A program made the position numbers and the translations under genes. A stretch of 64,000 bases of DNA from Myrica gale (Eukaryota > Streptophyta > Magnoliopsida > Fagales > Myricaceae): the NCBI GenBank assembly GCA_963930655.1, contig OZ005610.1, positions 501,001 through 565,000 of the forward strand. Direction: 5' to 3'. The notes under the pieces are model-generated. The model was not told the origin of the DNA. It ran no database searches and saw only the letters and a program-made list of their open reading frames with translations. Below are positions 47,784 through 59,500 of the stretch, one piece after another (positions within the stretch are counted from its first letter, which is position 1; the number at the start of each line of letters is the position of its first letter).

Positions 47784-48479
47784 TAGGGCTGAACAAAACC
47801 GGACCGCAGACCGGACCGGAAAACCGGACCGAATTTGCGGTCCGGTCCGGTTTTATTTTTTCAAATGCGGTCCGGTCCGGTCCGGATCATGAATTTTTTA
47901 AATGCGGTCCGGACCGGACCGGACGACATTTAATATTTTTTTATTATTTAAACAATATTACTATTTCTCTGCACTGCGCATGCCGTTCGAATTTTTTTTT
48001 AAAAAATATATATATATTTTTAAAAAATCAATGCACAGTATGCTGCAGTGCATGCCGTTCGAAATTTTAAAAAAAAATATATATATTTTTTAAAAATCAC
48101 TGCACAGTAGGCCGCAGTGCCTACTGCGCAGCATGCCTTCGAAATTTTTTTTTAAAAAAAATATATTTTTTTAAAAATCACTGCACAGTAGGCTGAAGTG
48201 CCTACTGCGCAGTGCCGTTCGAAATTTAAAAAATATATATATATTTTTAAAAAAATCACTGCGCGGTATACTACACGTTCGATTTTTTTTTTTTTAAATA
48301 AAATTAAATCCGGTCTGGACCACTTTTTAAAGTGGTCCAGACCGGACCACATTTTATAAAACCGGACCGGACCACTTATAAGTGATCCGGTCCGATCTTT
48401 AAATATAAGACAACCGGAAATGCGGTCCGGACCGGAGTGCGGTCCGAAAACCCGACCGCATTTCCGGTTTTCAGCCCTA
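47784..48479. mobile_element. hAT-type foldback element, 696 bp, perfect 8-bp target duplication
   Basis: Ends TAGGGCTGAACAAAACC and GGTTTTCAGCCCTA are inverted repeats, followed inward by GGACCGGACCGG-type palindromic words. ACCGGTAC is duplicated exactly at 47776-47783 and 48480-48487. It carries no transposase. The middle (about 47980-48300) is a tandem array of 60-80 bp units. Confidence 0.93.
47980..48300. repeat. tandem 60-80 bp hairpin units within the hAT
   Basis: The word GTTCGA (or CTTCGA) recurs at 47985, 48057, 48137, 48217 and 48277. Each is followed by a T-run, an A-run, TATATATA and TTTTTAAAAA, then CACTGCGCAGT/CACTGCACAGTA. Each unit can fold on itself. Confidence 0.8.
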
Positions 48480-48715
48480 ACCGGTACAAGAAGCGGTCGA
48501 CCTCTTCGTGTACCGGTCGATCGCTCACTTTCAACACATATATCCGGTCGACCGCTTCAAATCCGTTAAACATATAGACAACAGACTAACGGAAGAACCA
48601 TTTCGTCAAACAAAGAAAACTCAATGACTAAAAATATGAAGTTTTGAAAGTGAACGACTCATTTACCAAAAGAGTATAAAACCAAGGATCAAAATGACAA
48701 ATTCACTGTAATTTT

Positions 48716-49153
48716 AATTTGTTTCAAAGCAAAAATTTCACCTTAAGAAAAGCACCTCGTCTACCCAAATTAAATGACTTAACCCAATAACCCTAGCTGC
48801 GCAGAAGCTAATTTCATGTATAATCCGGAGGGTCAAATCACTGGACAGTACATCACTTTTTTTCTCTGCAGTCATATTTTATTCTTAAAATTTTAGAAAT
48901 GTTTTTAATATTAAAATTTACGAAAAGTTTATAAAAGTTAAAAATTTTAAAAAAATTTAGACCTAAAAAATTTTGTACAATAAAACACGTCCAAATGTTT
49001 TCCGTGTTTATGTTAAACACTGAAAGTGGTCTTTATGTTTATGTTGAACAGTACATCACTCGCGCTGGCCGTGGAGAAGGGAGTTTCTGGTTAGGACAAA
49101 AACCCGCGTTCATACTTCTCTTCTCCTTGCGACAGCGAACTCCTCGAGTTAAA
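48716..49153. other. promoter side of the CCCH/G-patch gene
   Basis: AT-rich sequence is followed by a leader with GGACAAAAACCCGC before the ATG. No clear element can be named. Confidence 0.4.
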
Positions 49154-52100
49154 ATGGCGAGCGAGGAAGAGAGACTTCTAGAGAACCAGCTCGAGCTTCA
49201 ATTGCAAGACCAAAGAGACTCCCTCGCTACTCTGAAAGAAGCCCTAGATTCTGACCCCTCTAATACCGAGCTTCTCACGGTAAGCCCTCTCCCTACTTGA
49301 AAGAAAAACGGCCCCGTTTTGTTCCTCAAGAAGGATCTTACGTTTTCCGCTGACTGGGAGTGAAGAAAATAAGAAGATCGAATCATCCGAAAAAATTACG
49401 ACTGTGGGTTTTTCGAGTTCAATTGTTACAATCTCACGAAATTTTTTGAGTAACTGGTTTTCTCACATTTGTTGTAGATTATAAGTAGGGGCTTTTATAG
49501 ATTAGATGCAGAATATTCTAGGTTTAAATTCTACATTATCGATTCCCGTATGTGGTCCATGCGACTGAAATCTCATAGATGATAGAGCAACATTGGTTCC
49601 CATAGTTGGCCTTTTTTATCAAGCAGTTCGGTTATTGCGTAGCGCTTTTGTAAGATTTATGGACGTTTTTTCTTTGGTGATGAAGCGTTAAAATTTTATC
49701 TCGAGCATAGGAATTTTGAGTGAGGAAAACAGTAATGCCGGTTACCCAGTCCGAAGAATCACCAATTCGGCAATTCCAGCATTGGTTTTGCGCTTAGGAC
49801 TTCTTTCGTTCCTGTTGTAGCTTACATGCGCCAATTATGTGTCTATTCCGTAACTTTTTTATTTCGAACTTTGAATTCCGTCTTGTCAAAATTATAATTA
49901 TGAAAAAGTTGGTTTTGATTTGCCAATTGTTTGCACTGCTTGCATCCTCTGTATAGGCTCGTTTTTTTGTCTATGCAACTTTTTTTCCCCCCTCTTATTG
50001 CCTAATTCTCCCACTCACCAAAGAGTATCATTTGGTCAAAGATTATGTGGTAATGGTATAGGAAACACACCCATGAAGCAAATTTTTATGTTTTGATGCA
50101 CTGATATTTATGCATGTTGGATCGTATGTCAAGATACAACAATTTATGGTTCATGGAGTTTTTTTTTGATGTGTTATGGTTCCTACATTTTCCTCAGGTT
50201 CATGATGAGGTTGTTCAGGCAATAAAAGATTCAGAGGAAGGGCTTTTTCATCTAAAGCGTGCAAGATTACTACGAGAAGCTGATTCAATGCTACTTGGAT
50301 CCAATAATTCAACTGATGATGTTAAAGTAGAGCCTATTGATCGAGCAGATGTCGAACCGGAACCACTGGAGGAGCAGAGTTACTCAGTAGGATCAGCATG
50401 TAAATTTCGTTACACCAATGGCCGTTGGTATAGTGGTCGAATTGTTGAGTTGGATGGTTCTGAATCTGCAAAGATATCTTTCCTCATGCCAACCTCTGAA
50501 AATATGTTGGTATGTGCAATGTTTTTATTATCTGTTTCCCTGCAAGGCCATGTCAAAATTGTACATTTCTCTTTTAATTCAATAAACGAGGTTATACAGT
50601 GATTTTTTTTTCCTCTCTATGTATTTTGTGGATTGCATGCTCAAATTATAGATTTCTCTATCAGACACGGCATTAGCTCACACGACATTTTTAAGTATCA
50701 GCTGGTGCACACATCTACACACATGAGTTGTATATAAGTATCAGCTGTCTTAGGTGAATCAGGTTTCCTTTTTCTGGTAAGAGAAGAAGCAATTTACATA
50801 GTGCTTCTCAAGCACAAATTAGCTACCATTATTGGAAATTCATTCACACAGACTATTGAGTAAAACACCATGGTATTTGTGCAGATGTGCAAGTTCTTTC
50901 TACAGCAACGATGTCGATTTGGTACTAACTGTCGCTTATCACATGGTATGTTGTGGTTGTTTCTATTACTTGAGTAGGAATCCTGCAATTCAGTTTGAAA
51001 ACGCTTCTCAAGTGTGCATTATTATTACCCTTGATGGAAATGCATGGTAAGAGATGAATGGGAAGATAGAGCCAACCTCTGTGTTAGAGAAGCAGCTAGC
51101 AGAGAATGATTAAGGCCGTTCTGATATGACAGAAAATTAATGAAACGTTTTTGGTCTTGATTTTGCTTCAACATGGAAGATTAAGAGTTTTGTTTGGCAG
51201 CAGCATGATGTTGCCAATGGAAGTGAAATGTTCCTAGTGTGATATAACTCTTTGCAATTTCATTTGCCAATGTTGGTTCATATGTTTTGTGGTGAGTTTT
51301 TTCAATTAAATACATAGTTCGAGGTGTCTGTCATATAAGAAACTGCTGGTTCCGTATGCATCATACAACGAATATAGTGCTATTACTGTCCTTGGTAATT
51401 ATTCATTTGTTCATATTTTTACTTCGGCTTACTATATGGGTCTGATCTGTACAGGTCTTGATGTTCCGTTATCCTCATTGAAGAAGTATATCCCAACGAT
51501 TTGGGAGCAGTCACTAGTGGGCTCCTGTGTATTCGCAGTATCAGATTGTAGATCTGGCATTTGGAGAGAAGCTGAACTTGAATCATGGGATGACAAACTT
51601 GGAGAAGGGCAAGTTGTTTTCCGAGATGATGGAAGCTCTGCAAAGCTTGGATCAGATGCAATTGCATTATCTGAATATGCTCAAGTGAACGATGACGATG
51701 AAGATGAAAGTGATTCCAGCTTGGACCAATCTGATTCTAGCGACTATGAAGAAGAGGATTCACAGGGTATAGGATTTCTTGAAATCACCACACAGCAGAG
51801 AGGCATCCAGACAGAAACTAGCATATTTGCTAAGTGGGAGAATCATACCAGGGGCATAGCATCTAAGATGATGGCCAATATGGGTTATCGTGAAGGGATG
51901 GGTTTGGGAATATCTGGCCAGGGAATACTGAATCCCATTACGGTGAAGGTCCTTCCTCCAAAGCAATCTCTGGATCATGCTCTTGAGTCTCGCGAAGGTG
52001 AAGAGACCAGCAAGAATCAAGGGAAGAAGCGGAGCAGAGGAGGTAAGAGAAAACGTGATAAGAAGTTTGCTGCAGCAGCTCGGGCAGCTAAGGAGAAAGA

Positions 52101-52452
52101 GGAACTTAGACCAGATGTCTTTAGTCTTATCAATAAGCAACTCGCAATGCATGGTGAATCCTTAAATGGTGGGTCAGGAAAGAAGCAGCAAAATAAAGGT
52201 TCTGGACCGGGGAAGAAAGTAGATAGGCGGGCTTTGATTGCTTATGATGATGAGATGAAGGACCTGAGGATGCGAATCGAGAAGCTTGAAGAAATGGCGA
52301 ACAGAAACAAGAAGGAAAAAGTGGTTTACGAAGCTGCTATGAGAAAGTTAAACGAGACTCGCAAAGCTTTAGCAGACGCTGAGGCAGCTCATACATCTGC
52401 ATCAAATGCAGTCGTCAGTGGAGAAAAAGAAAAGAGATGGCTTAAGTTTTAA
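49154..52452 (+). CDS. CCCH zinc-finger / G-patch protein (ZGPAT type), 498 aa, 4 exons
   Basis: Exons: 49154-49279, 50198-50509, 50885-50945, 51455-52452, all in phase. Order of domains: an acidic helical N-terminus (1-70), a Tudor-like stretch at about 103-140 ([20 protein letters not shown]), one CCCH finger (C148-x7-C156-x5-C162-x3-H166), an acidic Asp/Glu/Ser-rich run near 245-270, a G-patch at about 299-332 ([19 protein letters not shown], then GQGILNP), a basic lysine-rich nuclear signal ([14 protein letters not shown]) and a C-terminal coiled coil. This is the full architecture of human ZGPAT/ZIP, a nuclear transcriptional repressor and splicing factor. Arabidopsis C3H22 (At2g24830) is the likely counterpart by memory. 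Intron 2 contains a copy of a dispersed repeat (50690-50783). Confidence 0.92.
50690..50783. repeat. dispersed repeat copy in intron 2 of the CCCH/G-patch gene
   Basis: This is the reverse complement of 46571-46613 joined directly to 46862-46893: GGTGAATCAGGTTTCC and CTGGTAAGA at one end, ACACATCTACACACATGAG at the other. It provides the uninterrupted form of the site into which the 46614-46845 insert went. Confidence 0.75.
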
Positions 52453-53558
52453 GACTTTAGGCGGAGTTTATAATCCAATGGAGTATATTTCAAATAGAAA
52501 TTGGAAATTATGGAAAAAAAAAACTCCATCGAGATGGCTTTTGGTTCATGTATTGGTGTAAATGAGGAGAGGATCTTTCCCACCACAAGGTCGTTTGGGT
52601 GTAATTTTTCCCCTCGCATGAAAGCGAGTTTACAGATAGAGGTCATAACCACTCGTGAATTATCGATTTGTATTTTATTATTGTTGAAAATTTCAGCTAA
52701 ACTGTTTTGTTCAATTTCTAATTAGAAAAAAAAAAGGTAGAAAGAATATTTTAAGAGAAAAAATTCATTTAAACTACTAAAGTAATCTCAAGAAAAAGTT
52801 CAACATGTTAAAAGTGGAATTTATAATTTATGTCTAAAATAATTCAATGAATTAAAAATGAGTTCAATACGTTAAAGGGGTGGTTGAAATTTCTGTTTAA
52901 ATTCTGTTAAAGAATTAGTTTGAAAATGTAAAACGAGTTTTTTTTTCCACATTTTAATACTTTTTGAATAAAATTTAAAAAAATTAGATTAAAAAATGAA
53001 ACGGCCTAAAATTAAAGGACTAAAATGTTAATTTTTCTTATCACATCAGCTGATGTGGCCTTTCTGTTAGGGAAACAAACGGATTCATGACGGAAGAGTT
53101 ATTTTGTCTTAAAATGTAAACTCAAGAATTAAAATTTTAAAAAATTAAACTAAAAGATAAAAAAATAAAAGACCATGAAATTCAAGTATTCTGTCGAGGC
53201 GAAATTCGGAACTTTTTTTTTTTTTGTATTCAAAGTGGAATACAACAACGCTAAACGCTTTGTACTGAATGATTAATCATGGACGTGCATGACATGTGTT
53301 TAGCGGCCCTGATGCCGTTCGTCCCAATGGTCCACAAATCGGCTTCCCGCGAAATTGGTCCACCTGTAACTCCTCCCAGCTCAAAAACCCTTACAACCGA
53401 CTAAAACCCCAGCCTCGGAATTCGTCTCTGAAACAAATTTCCAATTTATATATTTTTTCTGCGCGCCCTGAGAGCTTTGCAACTGCCGTAACGGTCAACA
53501 CCATCTGTATACATATAAAACCCTAGAATTTCTTTTCTTTTTTTGGCACTAAAGATCC
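52453..53558. other. intergenic between the CCCH/G-patch and DRP3 genes
   Basis: An AT-rich spacer with A/T runs is followed by the DRP3 promoter and leader. No repeat boundary is recognised. Confidence 0.45.
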
Positions 53559-56500
53559 ATGGGTGAAGAAGCAAGAGCAATGGACTCCCTCGGTACCAGT
53601 CCGAGAACCCTACCATCACCGACGATTGGGTCGTCAGTGATACCGATCATTAACAAGCTCCAGGACATTCTGGCGCCGGTGGAGTTCGAACTGTCCAAGA
53701 TTTCGCTCCCACACGTGGCCGTGGTGGGCAGCCAGAGCAGCGGCAAGTCCAGCGTGCTCGAGGCGCTGGTAGGCAGGGACTTCCTCCCCCGCGGCTGCGA
53801 CATTTGTACTCGCCGACCGCTCCTCTTGATGCTCGAGAATCGTTCGCCGAGACCCGAAGACGGCGACGGCATGGTCGAGTGGGGGGAGTTCCGCCACTTG
53901 CCCGGTCGTCTTTTCTACGATTTCTCGAACATTCGTGAAGAAATTCAGGTGCCGGGGCCTATTTTTGAGGACTTCGAAAATTATGTTTTTGCTTTTTGAA
54001 CGGACCGCATTGAGAAGGCCTAATATTATCAAGAATCCAGAAAACTACCTAATTTTGACATAATGATTAACATAAAAATAACAATCAGACGTGCCTATAT
54101 TTGCTGAGCTTTGTCTTTGGTTAGTGCAGGCTGAGACTCAAAGGGAAGCAGGATGTAACAAAGGGGTTTCGGATAAACAAATTCGCTTAAAGATTTGCTC
54201 TCCGAATGTCCTAAATATGACCCTTGTTGATCTACCTGGTATCACCAAAGTTCCTGTCGGAGATCAACCTAGTGACATTGAAGCGAGGATTAGAAAGATG
54301 ATAATGGCACATATCAGCCAAGAAAACTCTATCATATTGGCAGTTACTCCTGCAAACTCTGATTTGGCTACTTCTGATGCTCTTCAGATGGCTAGAGAAG
54401 CTGACCCAACTGGTACAGATATGGCTTTATTCGTCTTTTGGAGTGTTTGTTTTTGTTGTATAACAATACACTTGTATATGTAGAGGTAGATTGATATATG
54501 TTGGTTATACTGTTTGATGCTTGATGTGGGTAAGCGCTGACTTAAACGTATTAACAGGTCATAGGACAATTGGGGTAATCACCAAGGTTTGTGTTTCTTC
54601 CCCTCAAGCCTTTTCTCCTACTTTAGTTGCCGTGAGGTTAATATGCTCAGGTAGCTGTGTAATGTGGTACTTCTGTGTTGTCTATAGCTTGATATAATGG
54701 ATAGGGGTACTGATGCCCGTAACTTTCTGCTTGGAAAAGTTGTCCCACTTCGCCTTGGTTATGTTGGTGTTGTGAACCGCAGTCAGGAGGTATAAATTGT
54801 TCTAAGCTCATTTTGCAACATCCATCTTTTATTTGCAGCGCAACAAACTGTATTGTTGTTGTCGTTCCTCATCTAACTCATACAGTAGCATGATTTTAGG
54901 TGCATCATGTTTGGTTTTGTAGAGGTTAAATGTCCCATCAAATGGGTGCATTCTATCAACTTGGCAAAAAACAGCATGGTGGATTTTTTTTTTCTAAGCC
55001 AGCATGGTGGATTCTTTTGCCTGTATAATGTGTTTTTTTGTCTTTGTCTGGATTTCTTTAAGAGGTCTCTGTGAAAAGGGTATGAAAACTAAATGGAATC
55101 TTATAAGTCAGATTGTCCTGTATTTTGTCATGTGATAGCCTTAACAATTTGTAGGAGCAAGTAGAATGGTACTACACATGGCTACCTATGGTTTTGTGGC
55201 TGCACCGTCTTTGTGGATAGTTTCAAAATGGATAGTGATAAAACGAACATACTGAGTGTAGTATGTTCACATCATTAATATGTACTAATCTGCTAAAGAA
55301 TTTTCAATTGATTGATTTTTGTGATTCTACATCTCTGTCTATGAATATTTCTTCGCAGTAGTTGTTCTGTCCACTACAAACTAGCTGAGCGACTACCCCT
55401 CCCATTAGGGCCACCTTTGCTAATATGGCTCTAATTTAAGGTTTTTATTTTTCATTCTTTAAACAAGAATTGGATAGCTGAAATCATTGGTATTCTTAAC
55501 CAATTGTAGTGTACGGTCAAATACCATGACCCCCTTGTAAACTCAATCATGATGCTATTGCCATAAGTTCCTGACTATATTGCATTAAATTGAACTACAA
55601 ATGTGGAAAAGGGCTCAACTTTCCTTTTCCTGGCATATCATACAAGTTCTGTGTCCCATACAAAGAATTCTGATGGTATCCCATTGACTTTGTGAAGCTA
55701 ATTTTTTCCTTTGGCAATGTGTTATTTGAATCCTGAGTGGTTGTTCTGCTTAGGCCATGTTTGCAAACCTAAATTTTATGGAAATTTTGGAAATGTTGTA
55801 AAAATTGAAGTGGATTAAAGTTTTATTGGATTTTGAGAGAAAGTAGTGAAAAAGTAGAATTTTATGGGAGTTGGTGAAAAAGTGAAGAGAGTGATGGTTT
55901 GAGTGATTTTTTGATGTTTACTGTAATGGAAAAGATGATTTAATGAGGGAGAGAGATTATTTTGAAGTTATTTTATTATTTTTTTTACCAAAATTTTGAG
56001 TTAGTTATATTTGCAAACCAAAATTTTGGCTAAAATTTTGGTTTGCAAACATGATTACTGTACTTAAAAGCCATTGTTAATTTGCCTTGTCGTGAAAGTT
56101 GGGTTTGCTTTGGGTATAACTAGTTGTTAACATCTGTTTTTGTTCATGTGTCAGGACATTAACAAAAACAGAAGCATTGTGGAAGCTCTTGCATATGAGG
56201 AGCAATTCTTTCGTGATCATCCCGTATTTTCACTCTCTCAAAATATACCTCTGATTACACTGACAAATTTCTTTCTAGTTGATATTATATTTTTTTGGGT
56301 AATTAATATTATATATTTTGTATTTGTTTGATGCCATGCATTTGAAAGATATATAGTGGTCTACCAGATCGTTGCAGCATTCCCCAGTTAGCAAGGAAGC
56401 TGAATCAGGTTGGTTTGCCCCCATTTCTTCAGTTTGGGTATTTTCACTCCGATGCCTTTTAAATTTACAAATGCTTCCAACTTTCTGACCTAAGCTTACT

Positions 56501-59500
56501 GTTTTCTGGCTCCATATTGTTCCCAATGAGAAGTTAATAGCGATCCTAATTTTGTTTCGCTTCTGATTGGTTTTGATGTTGTTTGTTTTCCATTCGGATT
56601 TCTTGCTCTTTACTATTTTTCATTTTCTTTTGTTTCTTTTGAGTGGTCATTGTTGATGTTCCTATTTAGATTCTGGAGCAGCACATCCGAATGTTTCTCT
56701 CAGGTTTGAAGGCCGAGCTAAATTCTTGTATGGTTGGTGTCAGTAAAGAGTTGCGAACTTATGGGGAACCCTTGGAATCTATAGTAAGTTATATGCTGTT
56801 GCAGTATTTTAAGTATTTGCTGGTACGTACAATCTCATCTCGAAAGTTTGAGGAACATACGTATTTGCATGTAGGATGCCATATTTACATCAAAGTACTA
56901 AGCCTAGATCCTAAAGTAACTCATGGCCATATTTGGTTGACATTTGTTTTCTTCTTTTGGATACTTCTATTCTTTGTGGGACCTTGGAAATTATGCTACT
57001 TGCATAAAAAAGTAATGCTATTTGGGCTTCATTGTTAGATCTGATAATATAATAGTTTGAATATCATGTTTAGATTTGAAGTCTGCAGCTGTTTTTTGTG
57101 CTCTATGAGAGCGCAACTCTAAAAGATCTGGATAAGTGATTAGTTGTCATCGGTACATAAATTTGTGTTCCTTGAGTATGTTGCTTTTCTGGCAGTATCT
57201 TTTGATCACGTGTCATTTCCCATATCTCTTAATCTGTAGCTGTTTTTATCCTATATGGACAGTTGCTATACATGTACTCCCATTGATATTTATCTATAAT
57301 TAACTTTGATTTCAAGTGAGTGTGTGTTGAAGAGGAATATTGCCAATTCTCTAATTTTCTCTGCCTCTATCTTGCCTAAGCATTTCCTTTCATATGCTAT
57401 TAACTAGGGGGAACGAAGTGTGATTCTGTTGAGCATTCTGACAAAATATTGTGAAGGTAAGATTTTATTCTCCTACTCTAATTTTGTTACTGATTTTTTC
57501 CCCTCATTTAACTGAAATGTATCTGCATGTCATATATCTAGACTGAGTATTATATGTTTCATATTTGAATCTTTGTTCTAATTATTAATGTATTTGATGG
57601 ATTTCTGCATTTGCAATCCTATGTAATTGAGCTGAATCCAAGTACTACTTGCTTGGTTTTCATTAGTTTGCTGCTGTAGCTGATTTTTTTTTTTCTTTTC
57701 GTTTCTGTTTCATTACTAACAGCCTTCTCTGCCATGGTGGATGGGAAAAGTGATTGGATGTCAACGAAAGAGTTGTCAGGCGGAGCCAGGATTCGTTATA
57801 TTTTTCATTCAATTTTTGTGAAGAGCTTGGAGGTGCATAATCGGCTTAAGCACATTAGACTTCTTTATGCTGGATATTATTTCTGCATATTAATCATACA
57901 AAAATTTTCTTCTCCGATACATTCTAACCTGTGGTCATATAGTTCAAACCACTATAGCTCCTTCTGCCTTCCACCTGTTTCTGGGGGGTTATGGATGCTT
58001 CATGGAATTAAGCTTGAATACATTATTGTTCAAGAGTAGGGTTAAATTACTTCCAGATAATTCTTTTGTAACAGATGTAAAAAATCACTTCGTTATTCGT
58101 TTATATGCTGAAAAACTTATTTGTGAAAATAACTGTTAACCATTACATTAGCTGTTCACTACCTCAGAGTAATTGTAGGAAGTGGACCCTTGTGAAGACC
58201 TGAATGATGATGATATCCGGACAGCTATTCAAAATGCTACTGGTCTGAGAAATACTTTATTTGTGCCAGAAGTGAGCATCACAACAATTACGTATGGTGT
58301 ATTTCTTTTGCATTTCCACTTTGTGATTGGATCGTAAATTCTTTTTTTGGTGCTTCAGGTTCCATTTGAAGTTTTAGTTAGAAAACAAATTGCTCGGCTT
58401 TTAGACCCTAGCCTTCAGTGTCTCCAATTTGTTTACAATGAACTGATGAAGGTGTTGTATATAACTTGTGCTTGCTAGTCCTATAATTTCAACTTATGCA
58501 AGATGAGAATAATATAAACACATACTTTTCCTTGCAGATGAGCCGTGCTTGTGAGGCAACTGGGTTGCAAAGATTTCCAGCCTTAAGAAGGCGTATGGCT
58601 GAGGTCATGGTGAAGTTTTTGCGTGATGGTGTGAAACCTGCTGAGAGGATGATAGGAAATCTTATTGAGATGGAGGTTGTCTGATATGTCTGTTTAATAT
58701 GGTTGTATATTTTTATGGTGTCGTAACTAATCATAATGGCAAATCATATGAGTCCCAGTTGATGGTAAAAAAATGATAGGATTTTTAAACCGAAATGTAA
58801 TATTGTATGACCTAAACTCCTGTCTTGTACAAAGTGGTCATGAGTTTTAAGTAGGAAAAGAAGTACTGAACTACCTTGAAAATGGATCAAGTAGTAAGGT
58901 TGTGTTCTTTGTTTCATTGCTTACTACTTCGATATAAAAACTAAAAGGTTGCATCCTTTCTATTTCTTGCTAGTAGAAATTGTGCTGTCTATTCAATATC
59001 ACAGGAGAAAGAAGATAGGAATGTGCCCCAAGATCCAGCATCTATAATTGCTTTATGGTTTAGTATTGTTATAGCTTTCAGTAGCTTTAAAAATTTCATC
59101 ACTCAATGTTGTTAAAGTGACATCCGATAAAAAGAACTGGAGAGTCTGATGCTTTGGTCAGTTAATGCTGCTGGAATGAAAGTGATAAATTAATCTGTTT
59201 TCTTGATTATTTTCAATGACAAGTGATTATGCTTTGTTACTGCAAAACATATTTTAGATGGAAATCCCTTTATTGTTCCCATATATCTTGTTTTCAATCA
59301 CATAAATTGCGCCATGCACACATTACTGCTGGTATGATTGAATGCTGATATATGAACTTATCTAATTCAGATGGATTTTATAAATTCCTCAAATCCAAAA
59401 TTCATAGGTGGGACCAAAGCTATTGAGCTTGCTGAGCAGCAGTTGCGATCATCACAGGTAGCTACCACCACTTTTTGGAACCAATTACGTAGCCCGTAGG

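Larger units (their letters stand above)
47597..48706. mobile_element. Mutator-like MITE of the 46010 family, split by a hAT
   Basis: Ends GGGAATTTGACATTTTGATC and (reverse complement of the right end) GTGAATTTGTCATTTTGATC continue inward as inverted repeats through CCTTGG, TTTATAC, the AAATGGTT/AACCATTT block and the CGTCAG/CTAACGG block. Flanks TATAATTTA and TGTAATTTT agree at 7 of 9 positions. Subtracting the inner hAT and its duplicated 8 bp leaves about 406 bp, nearly the size of the intact relative at 46010-46420. Confidence 0.8.
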
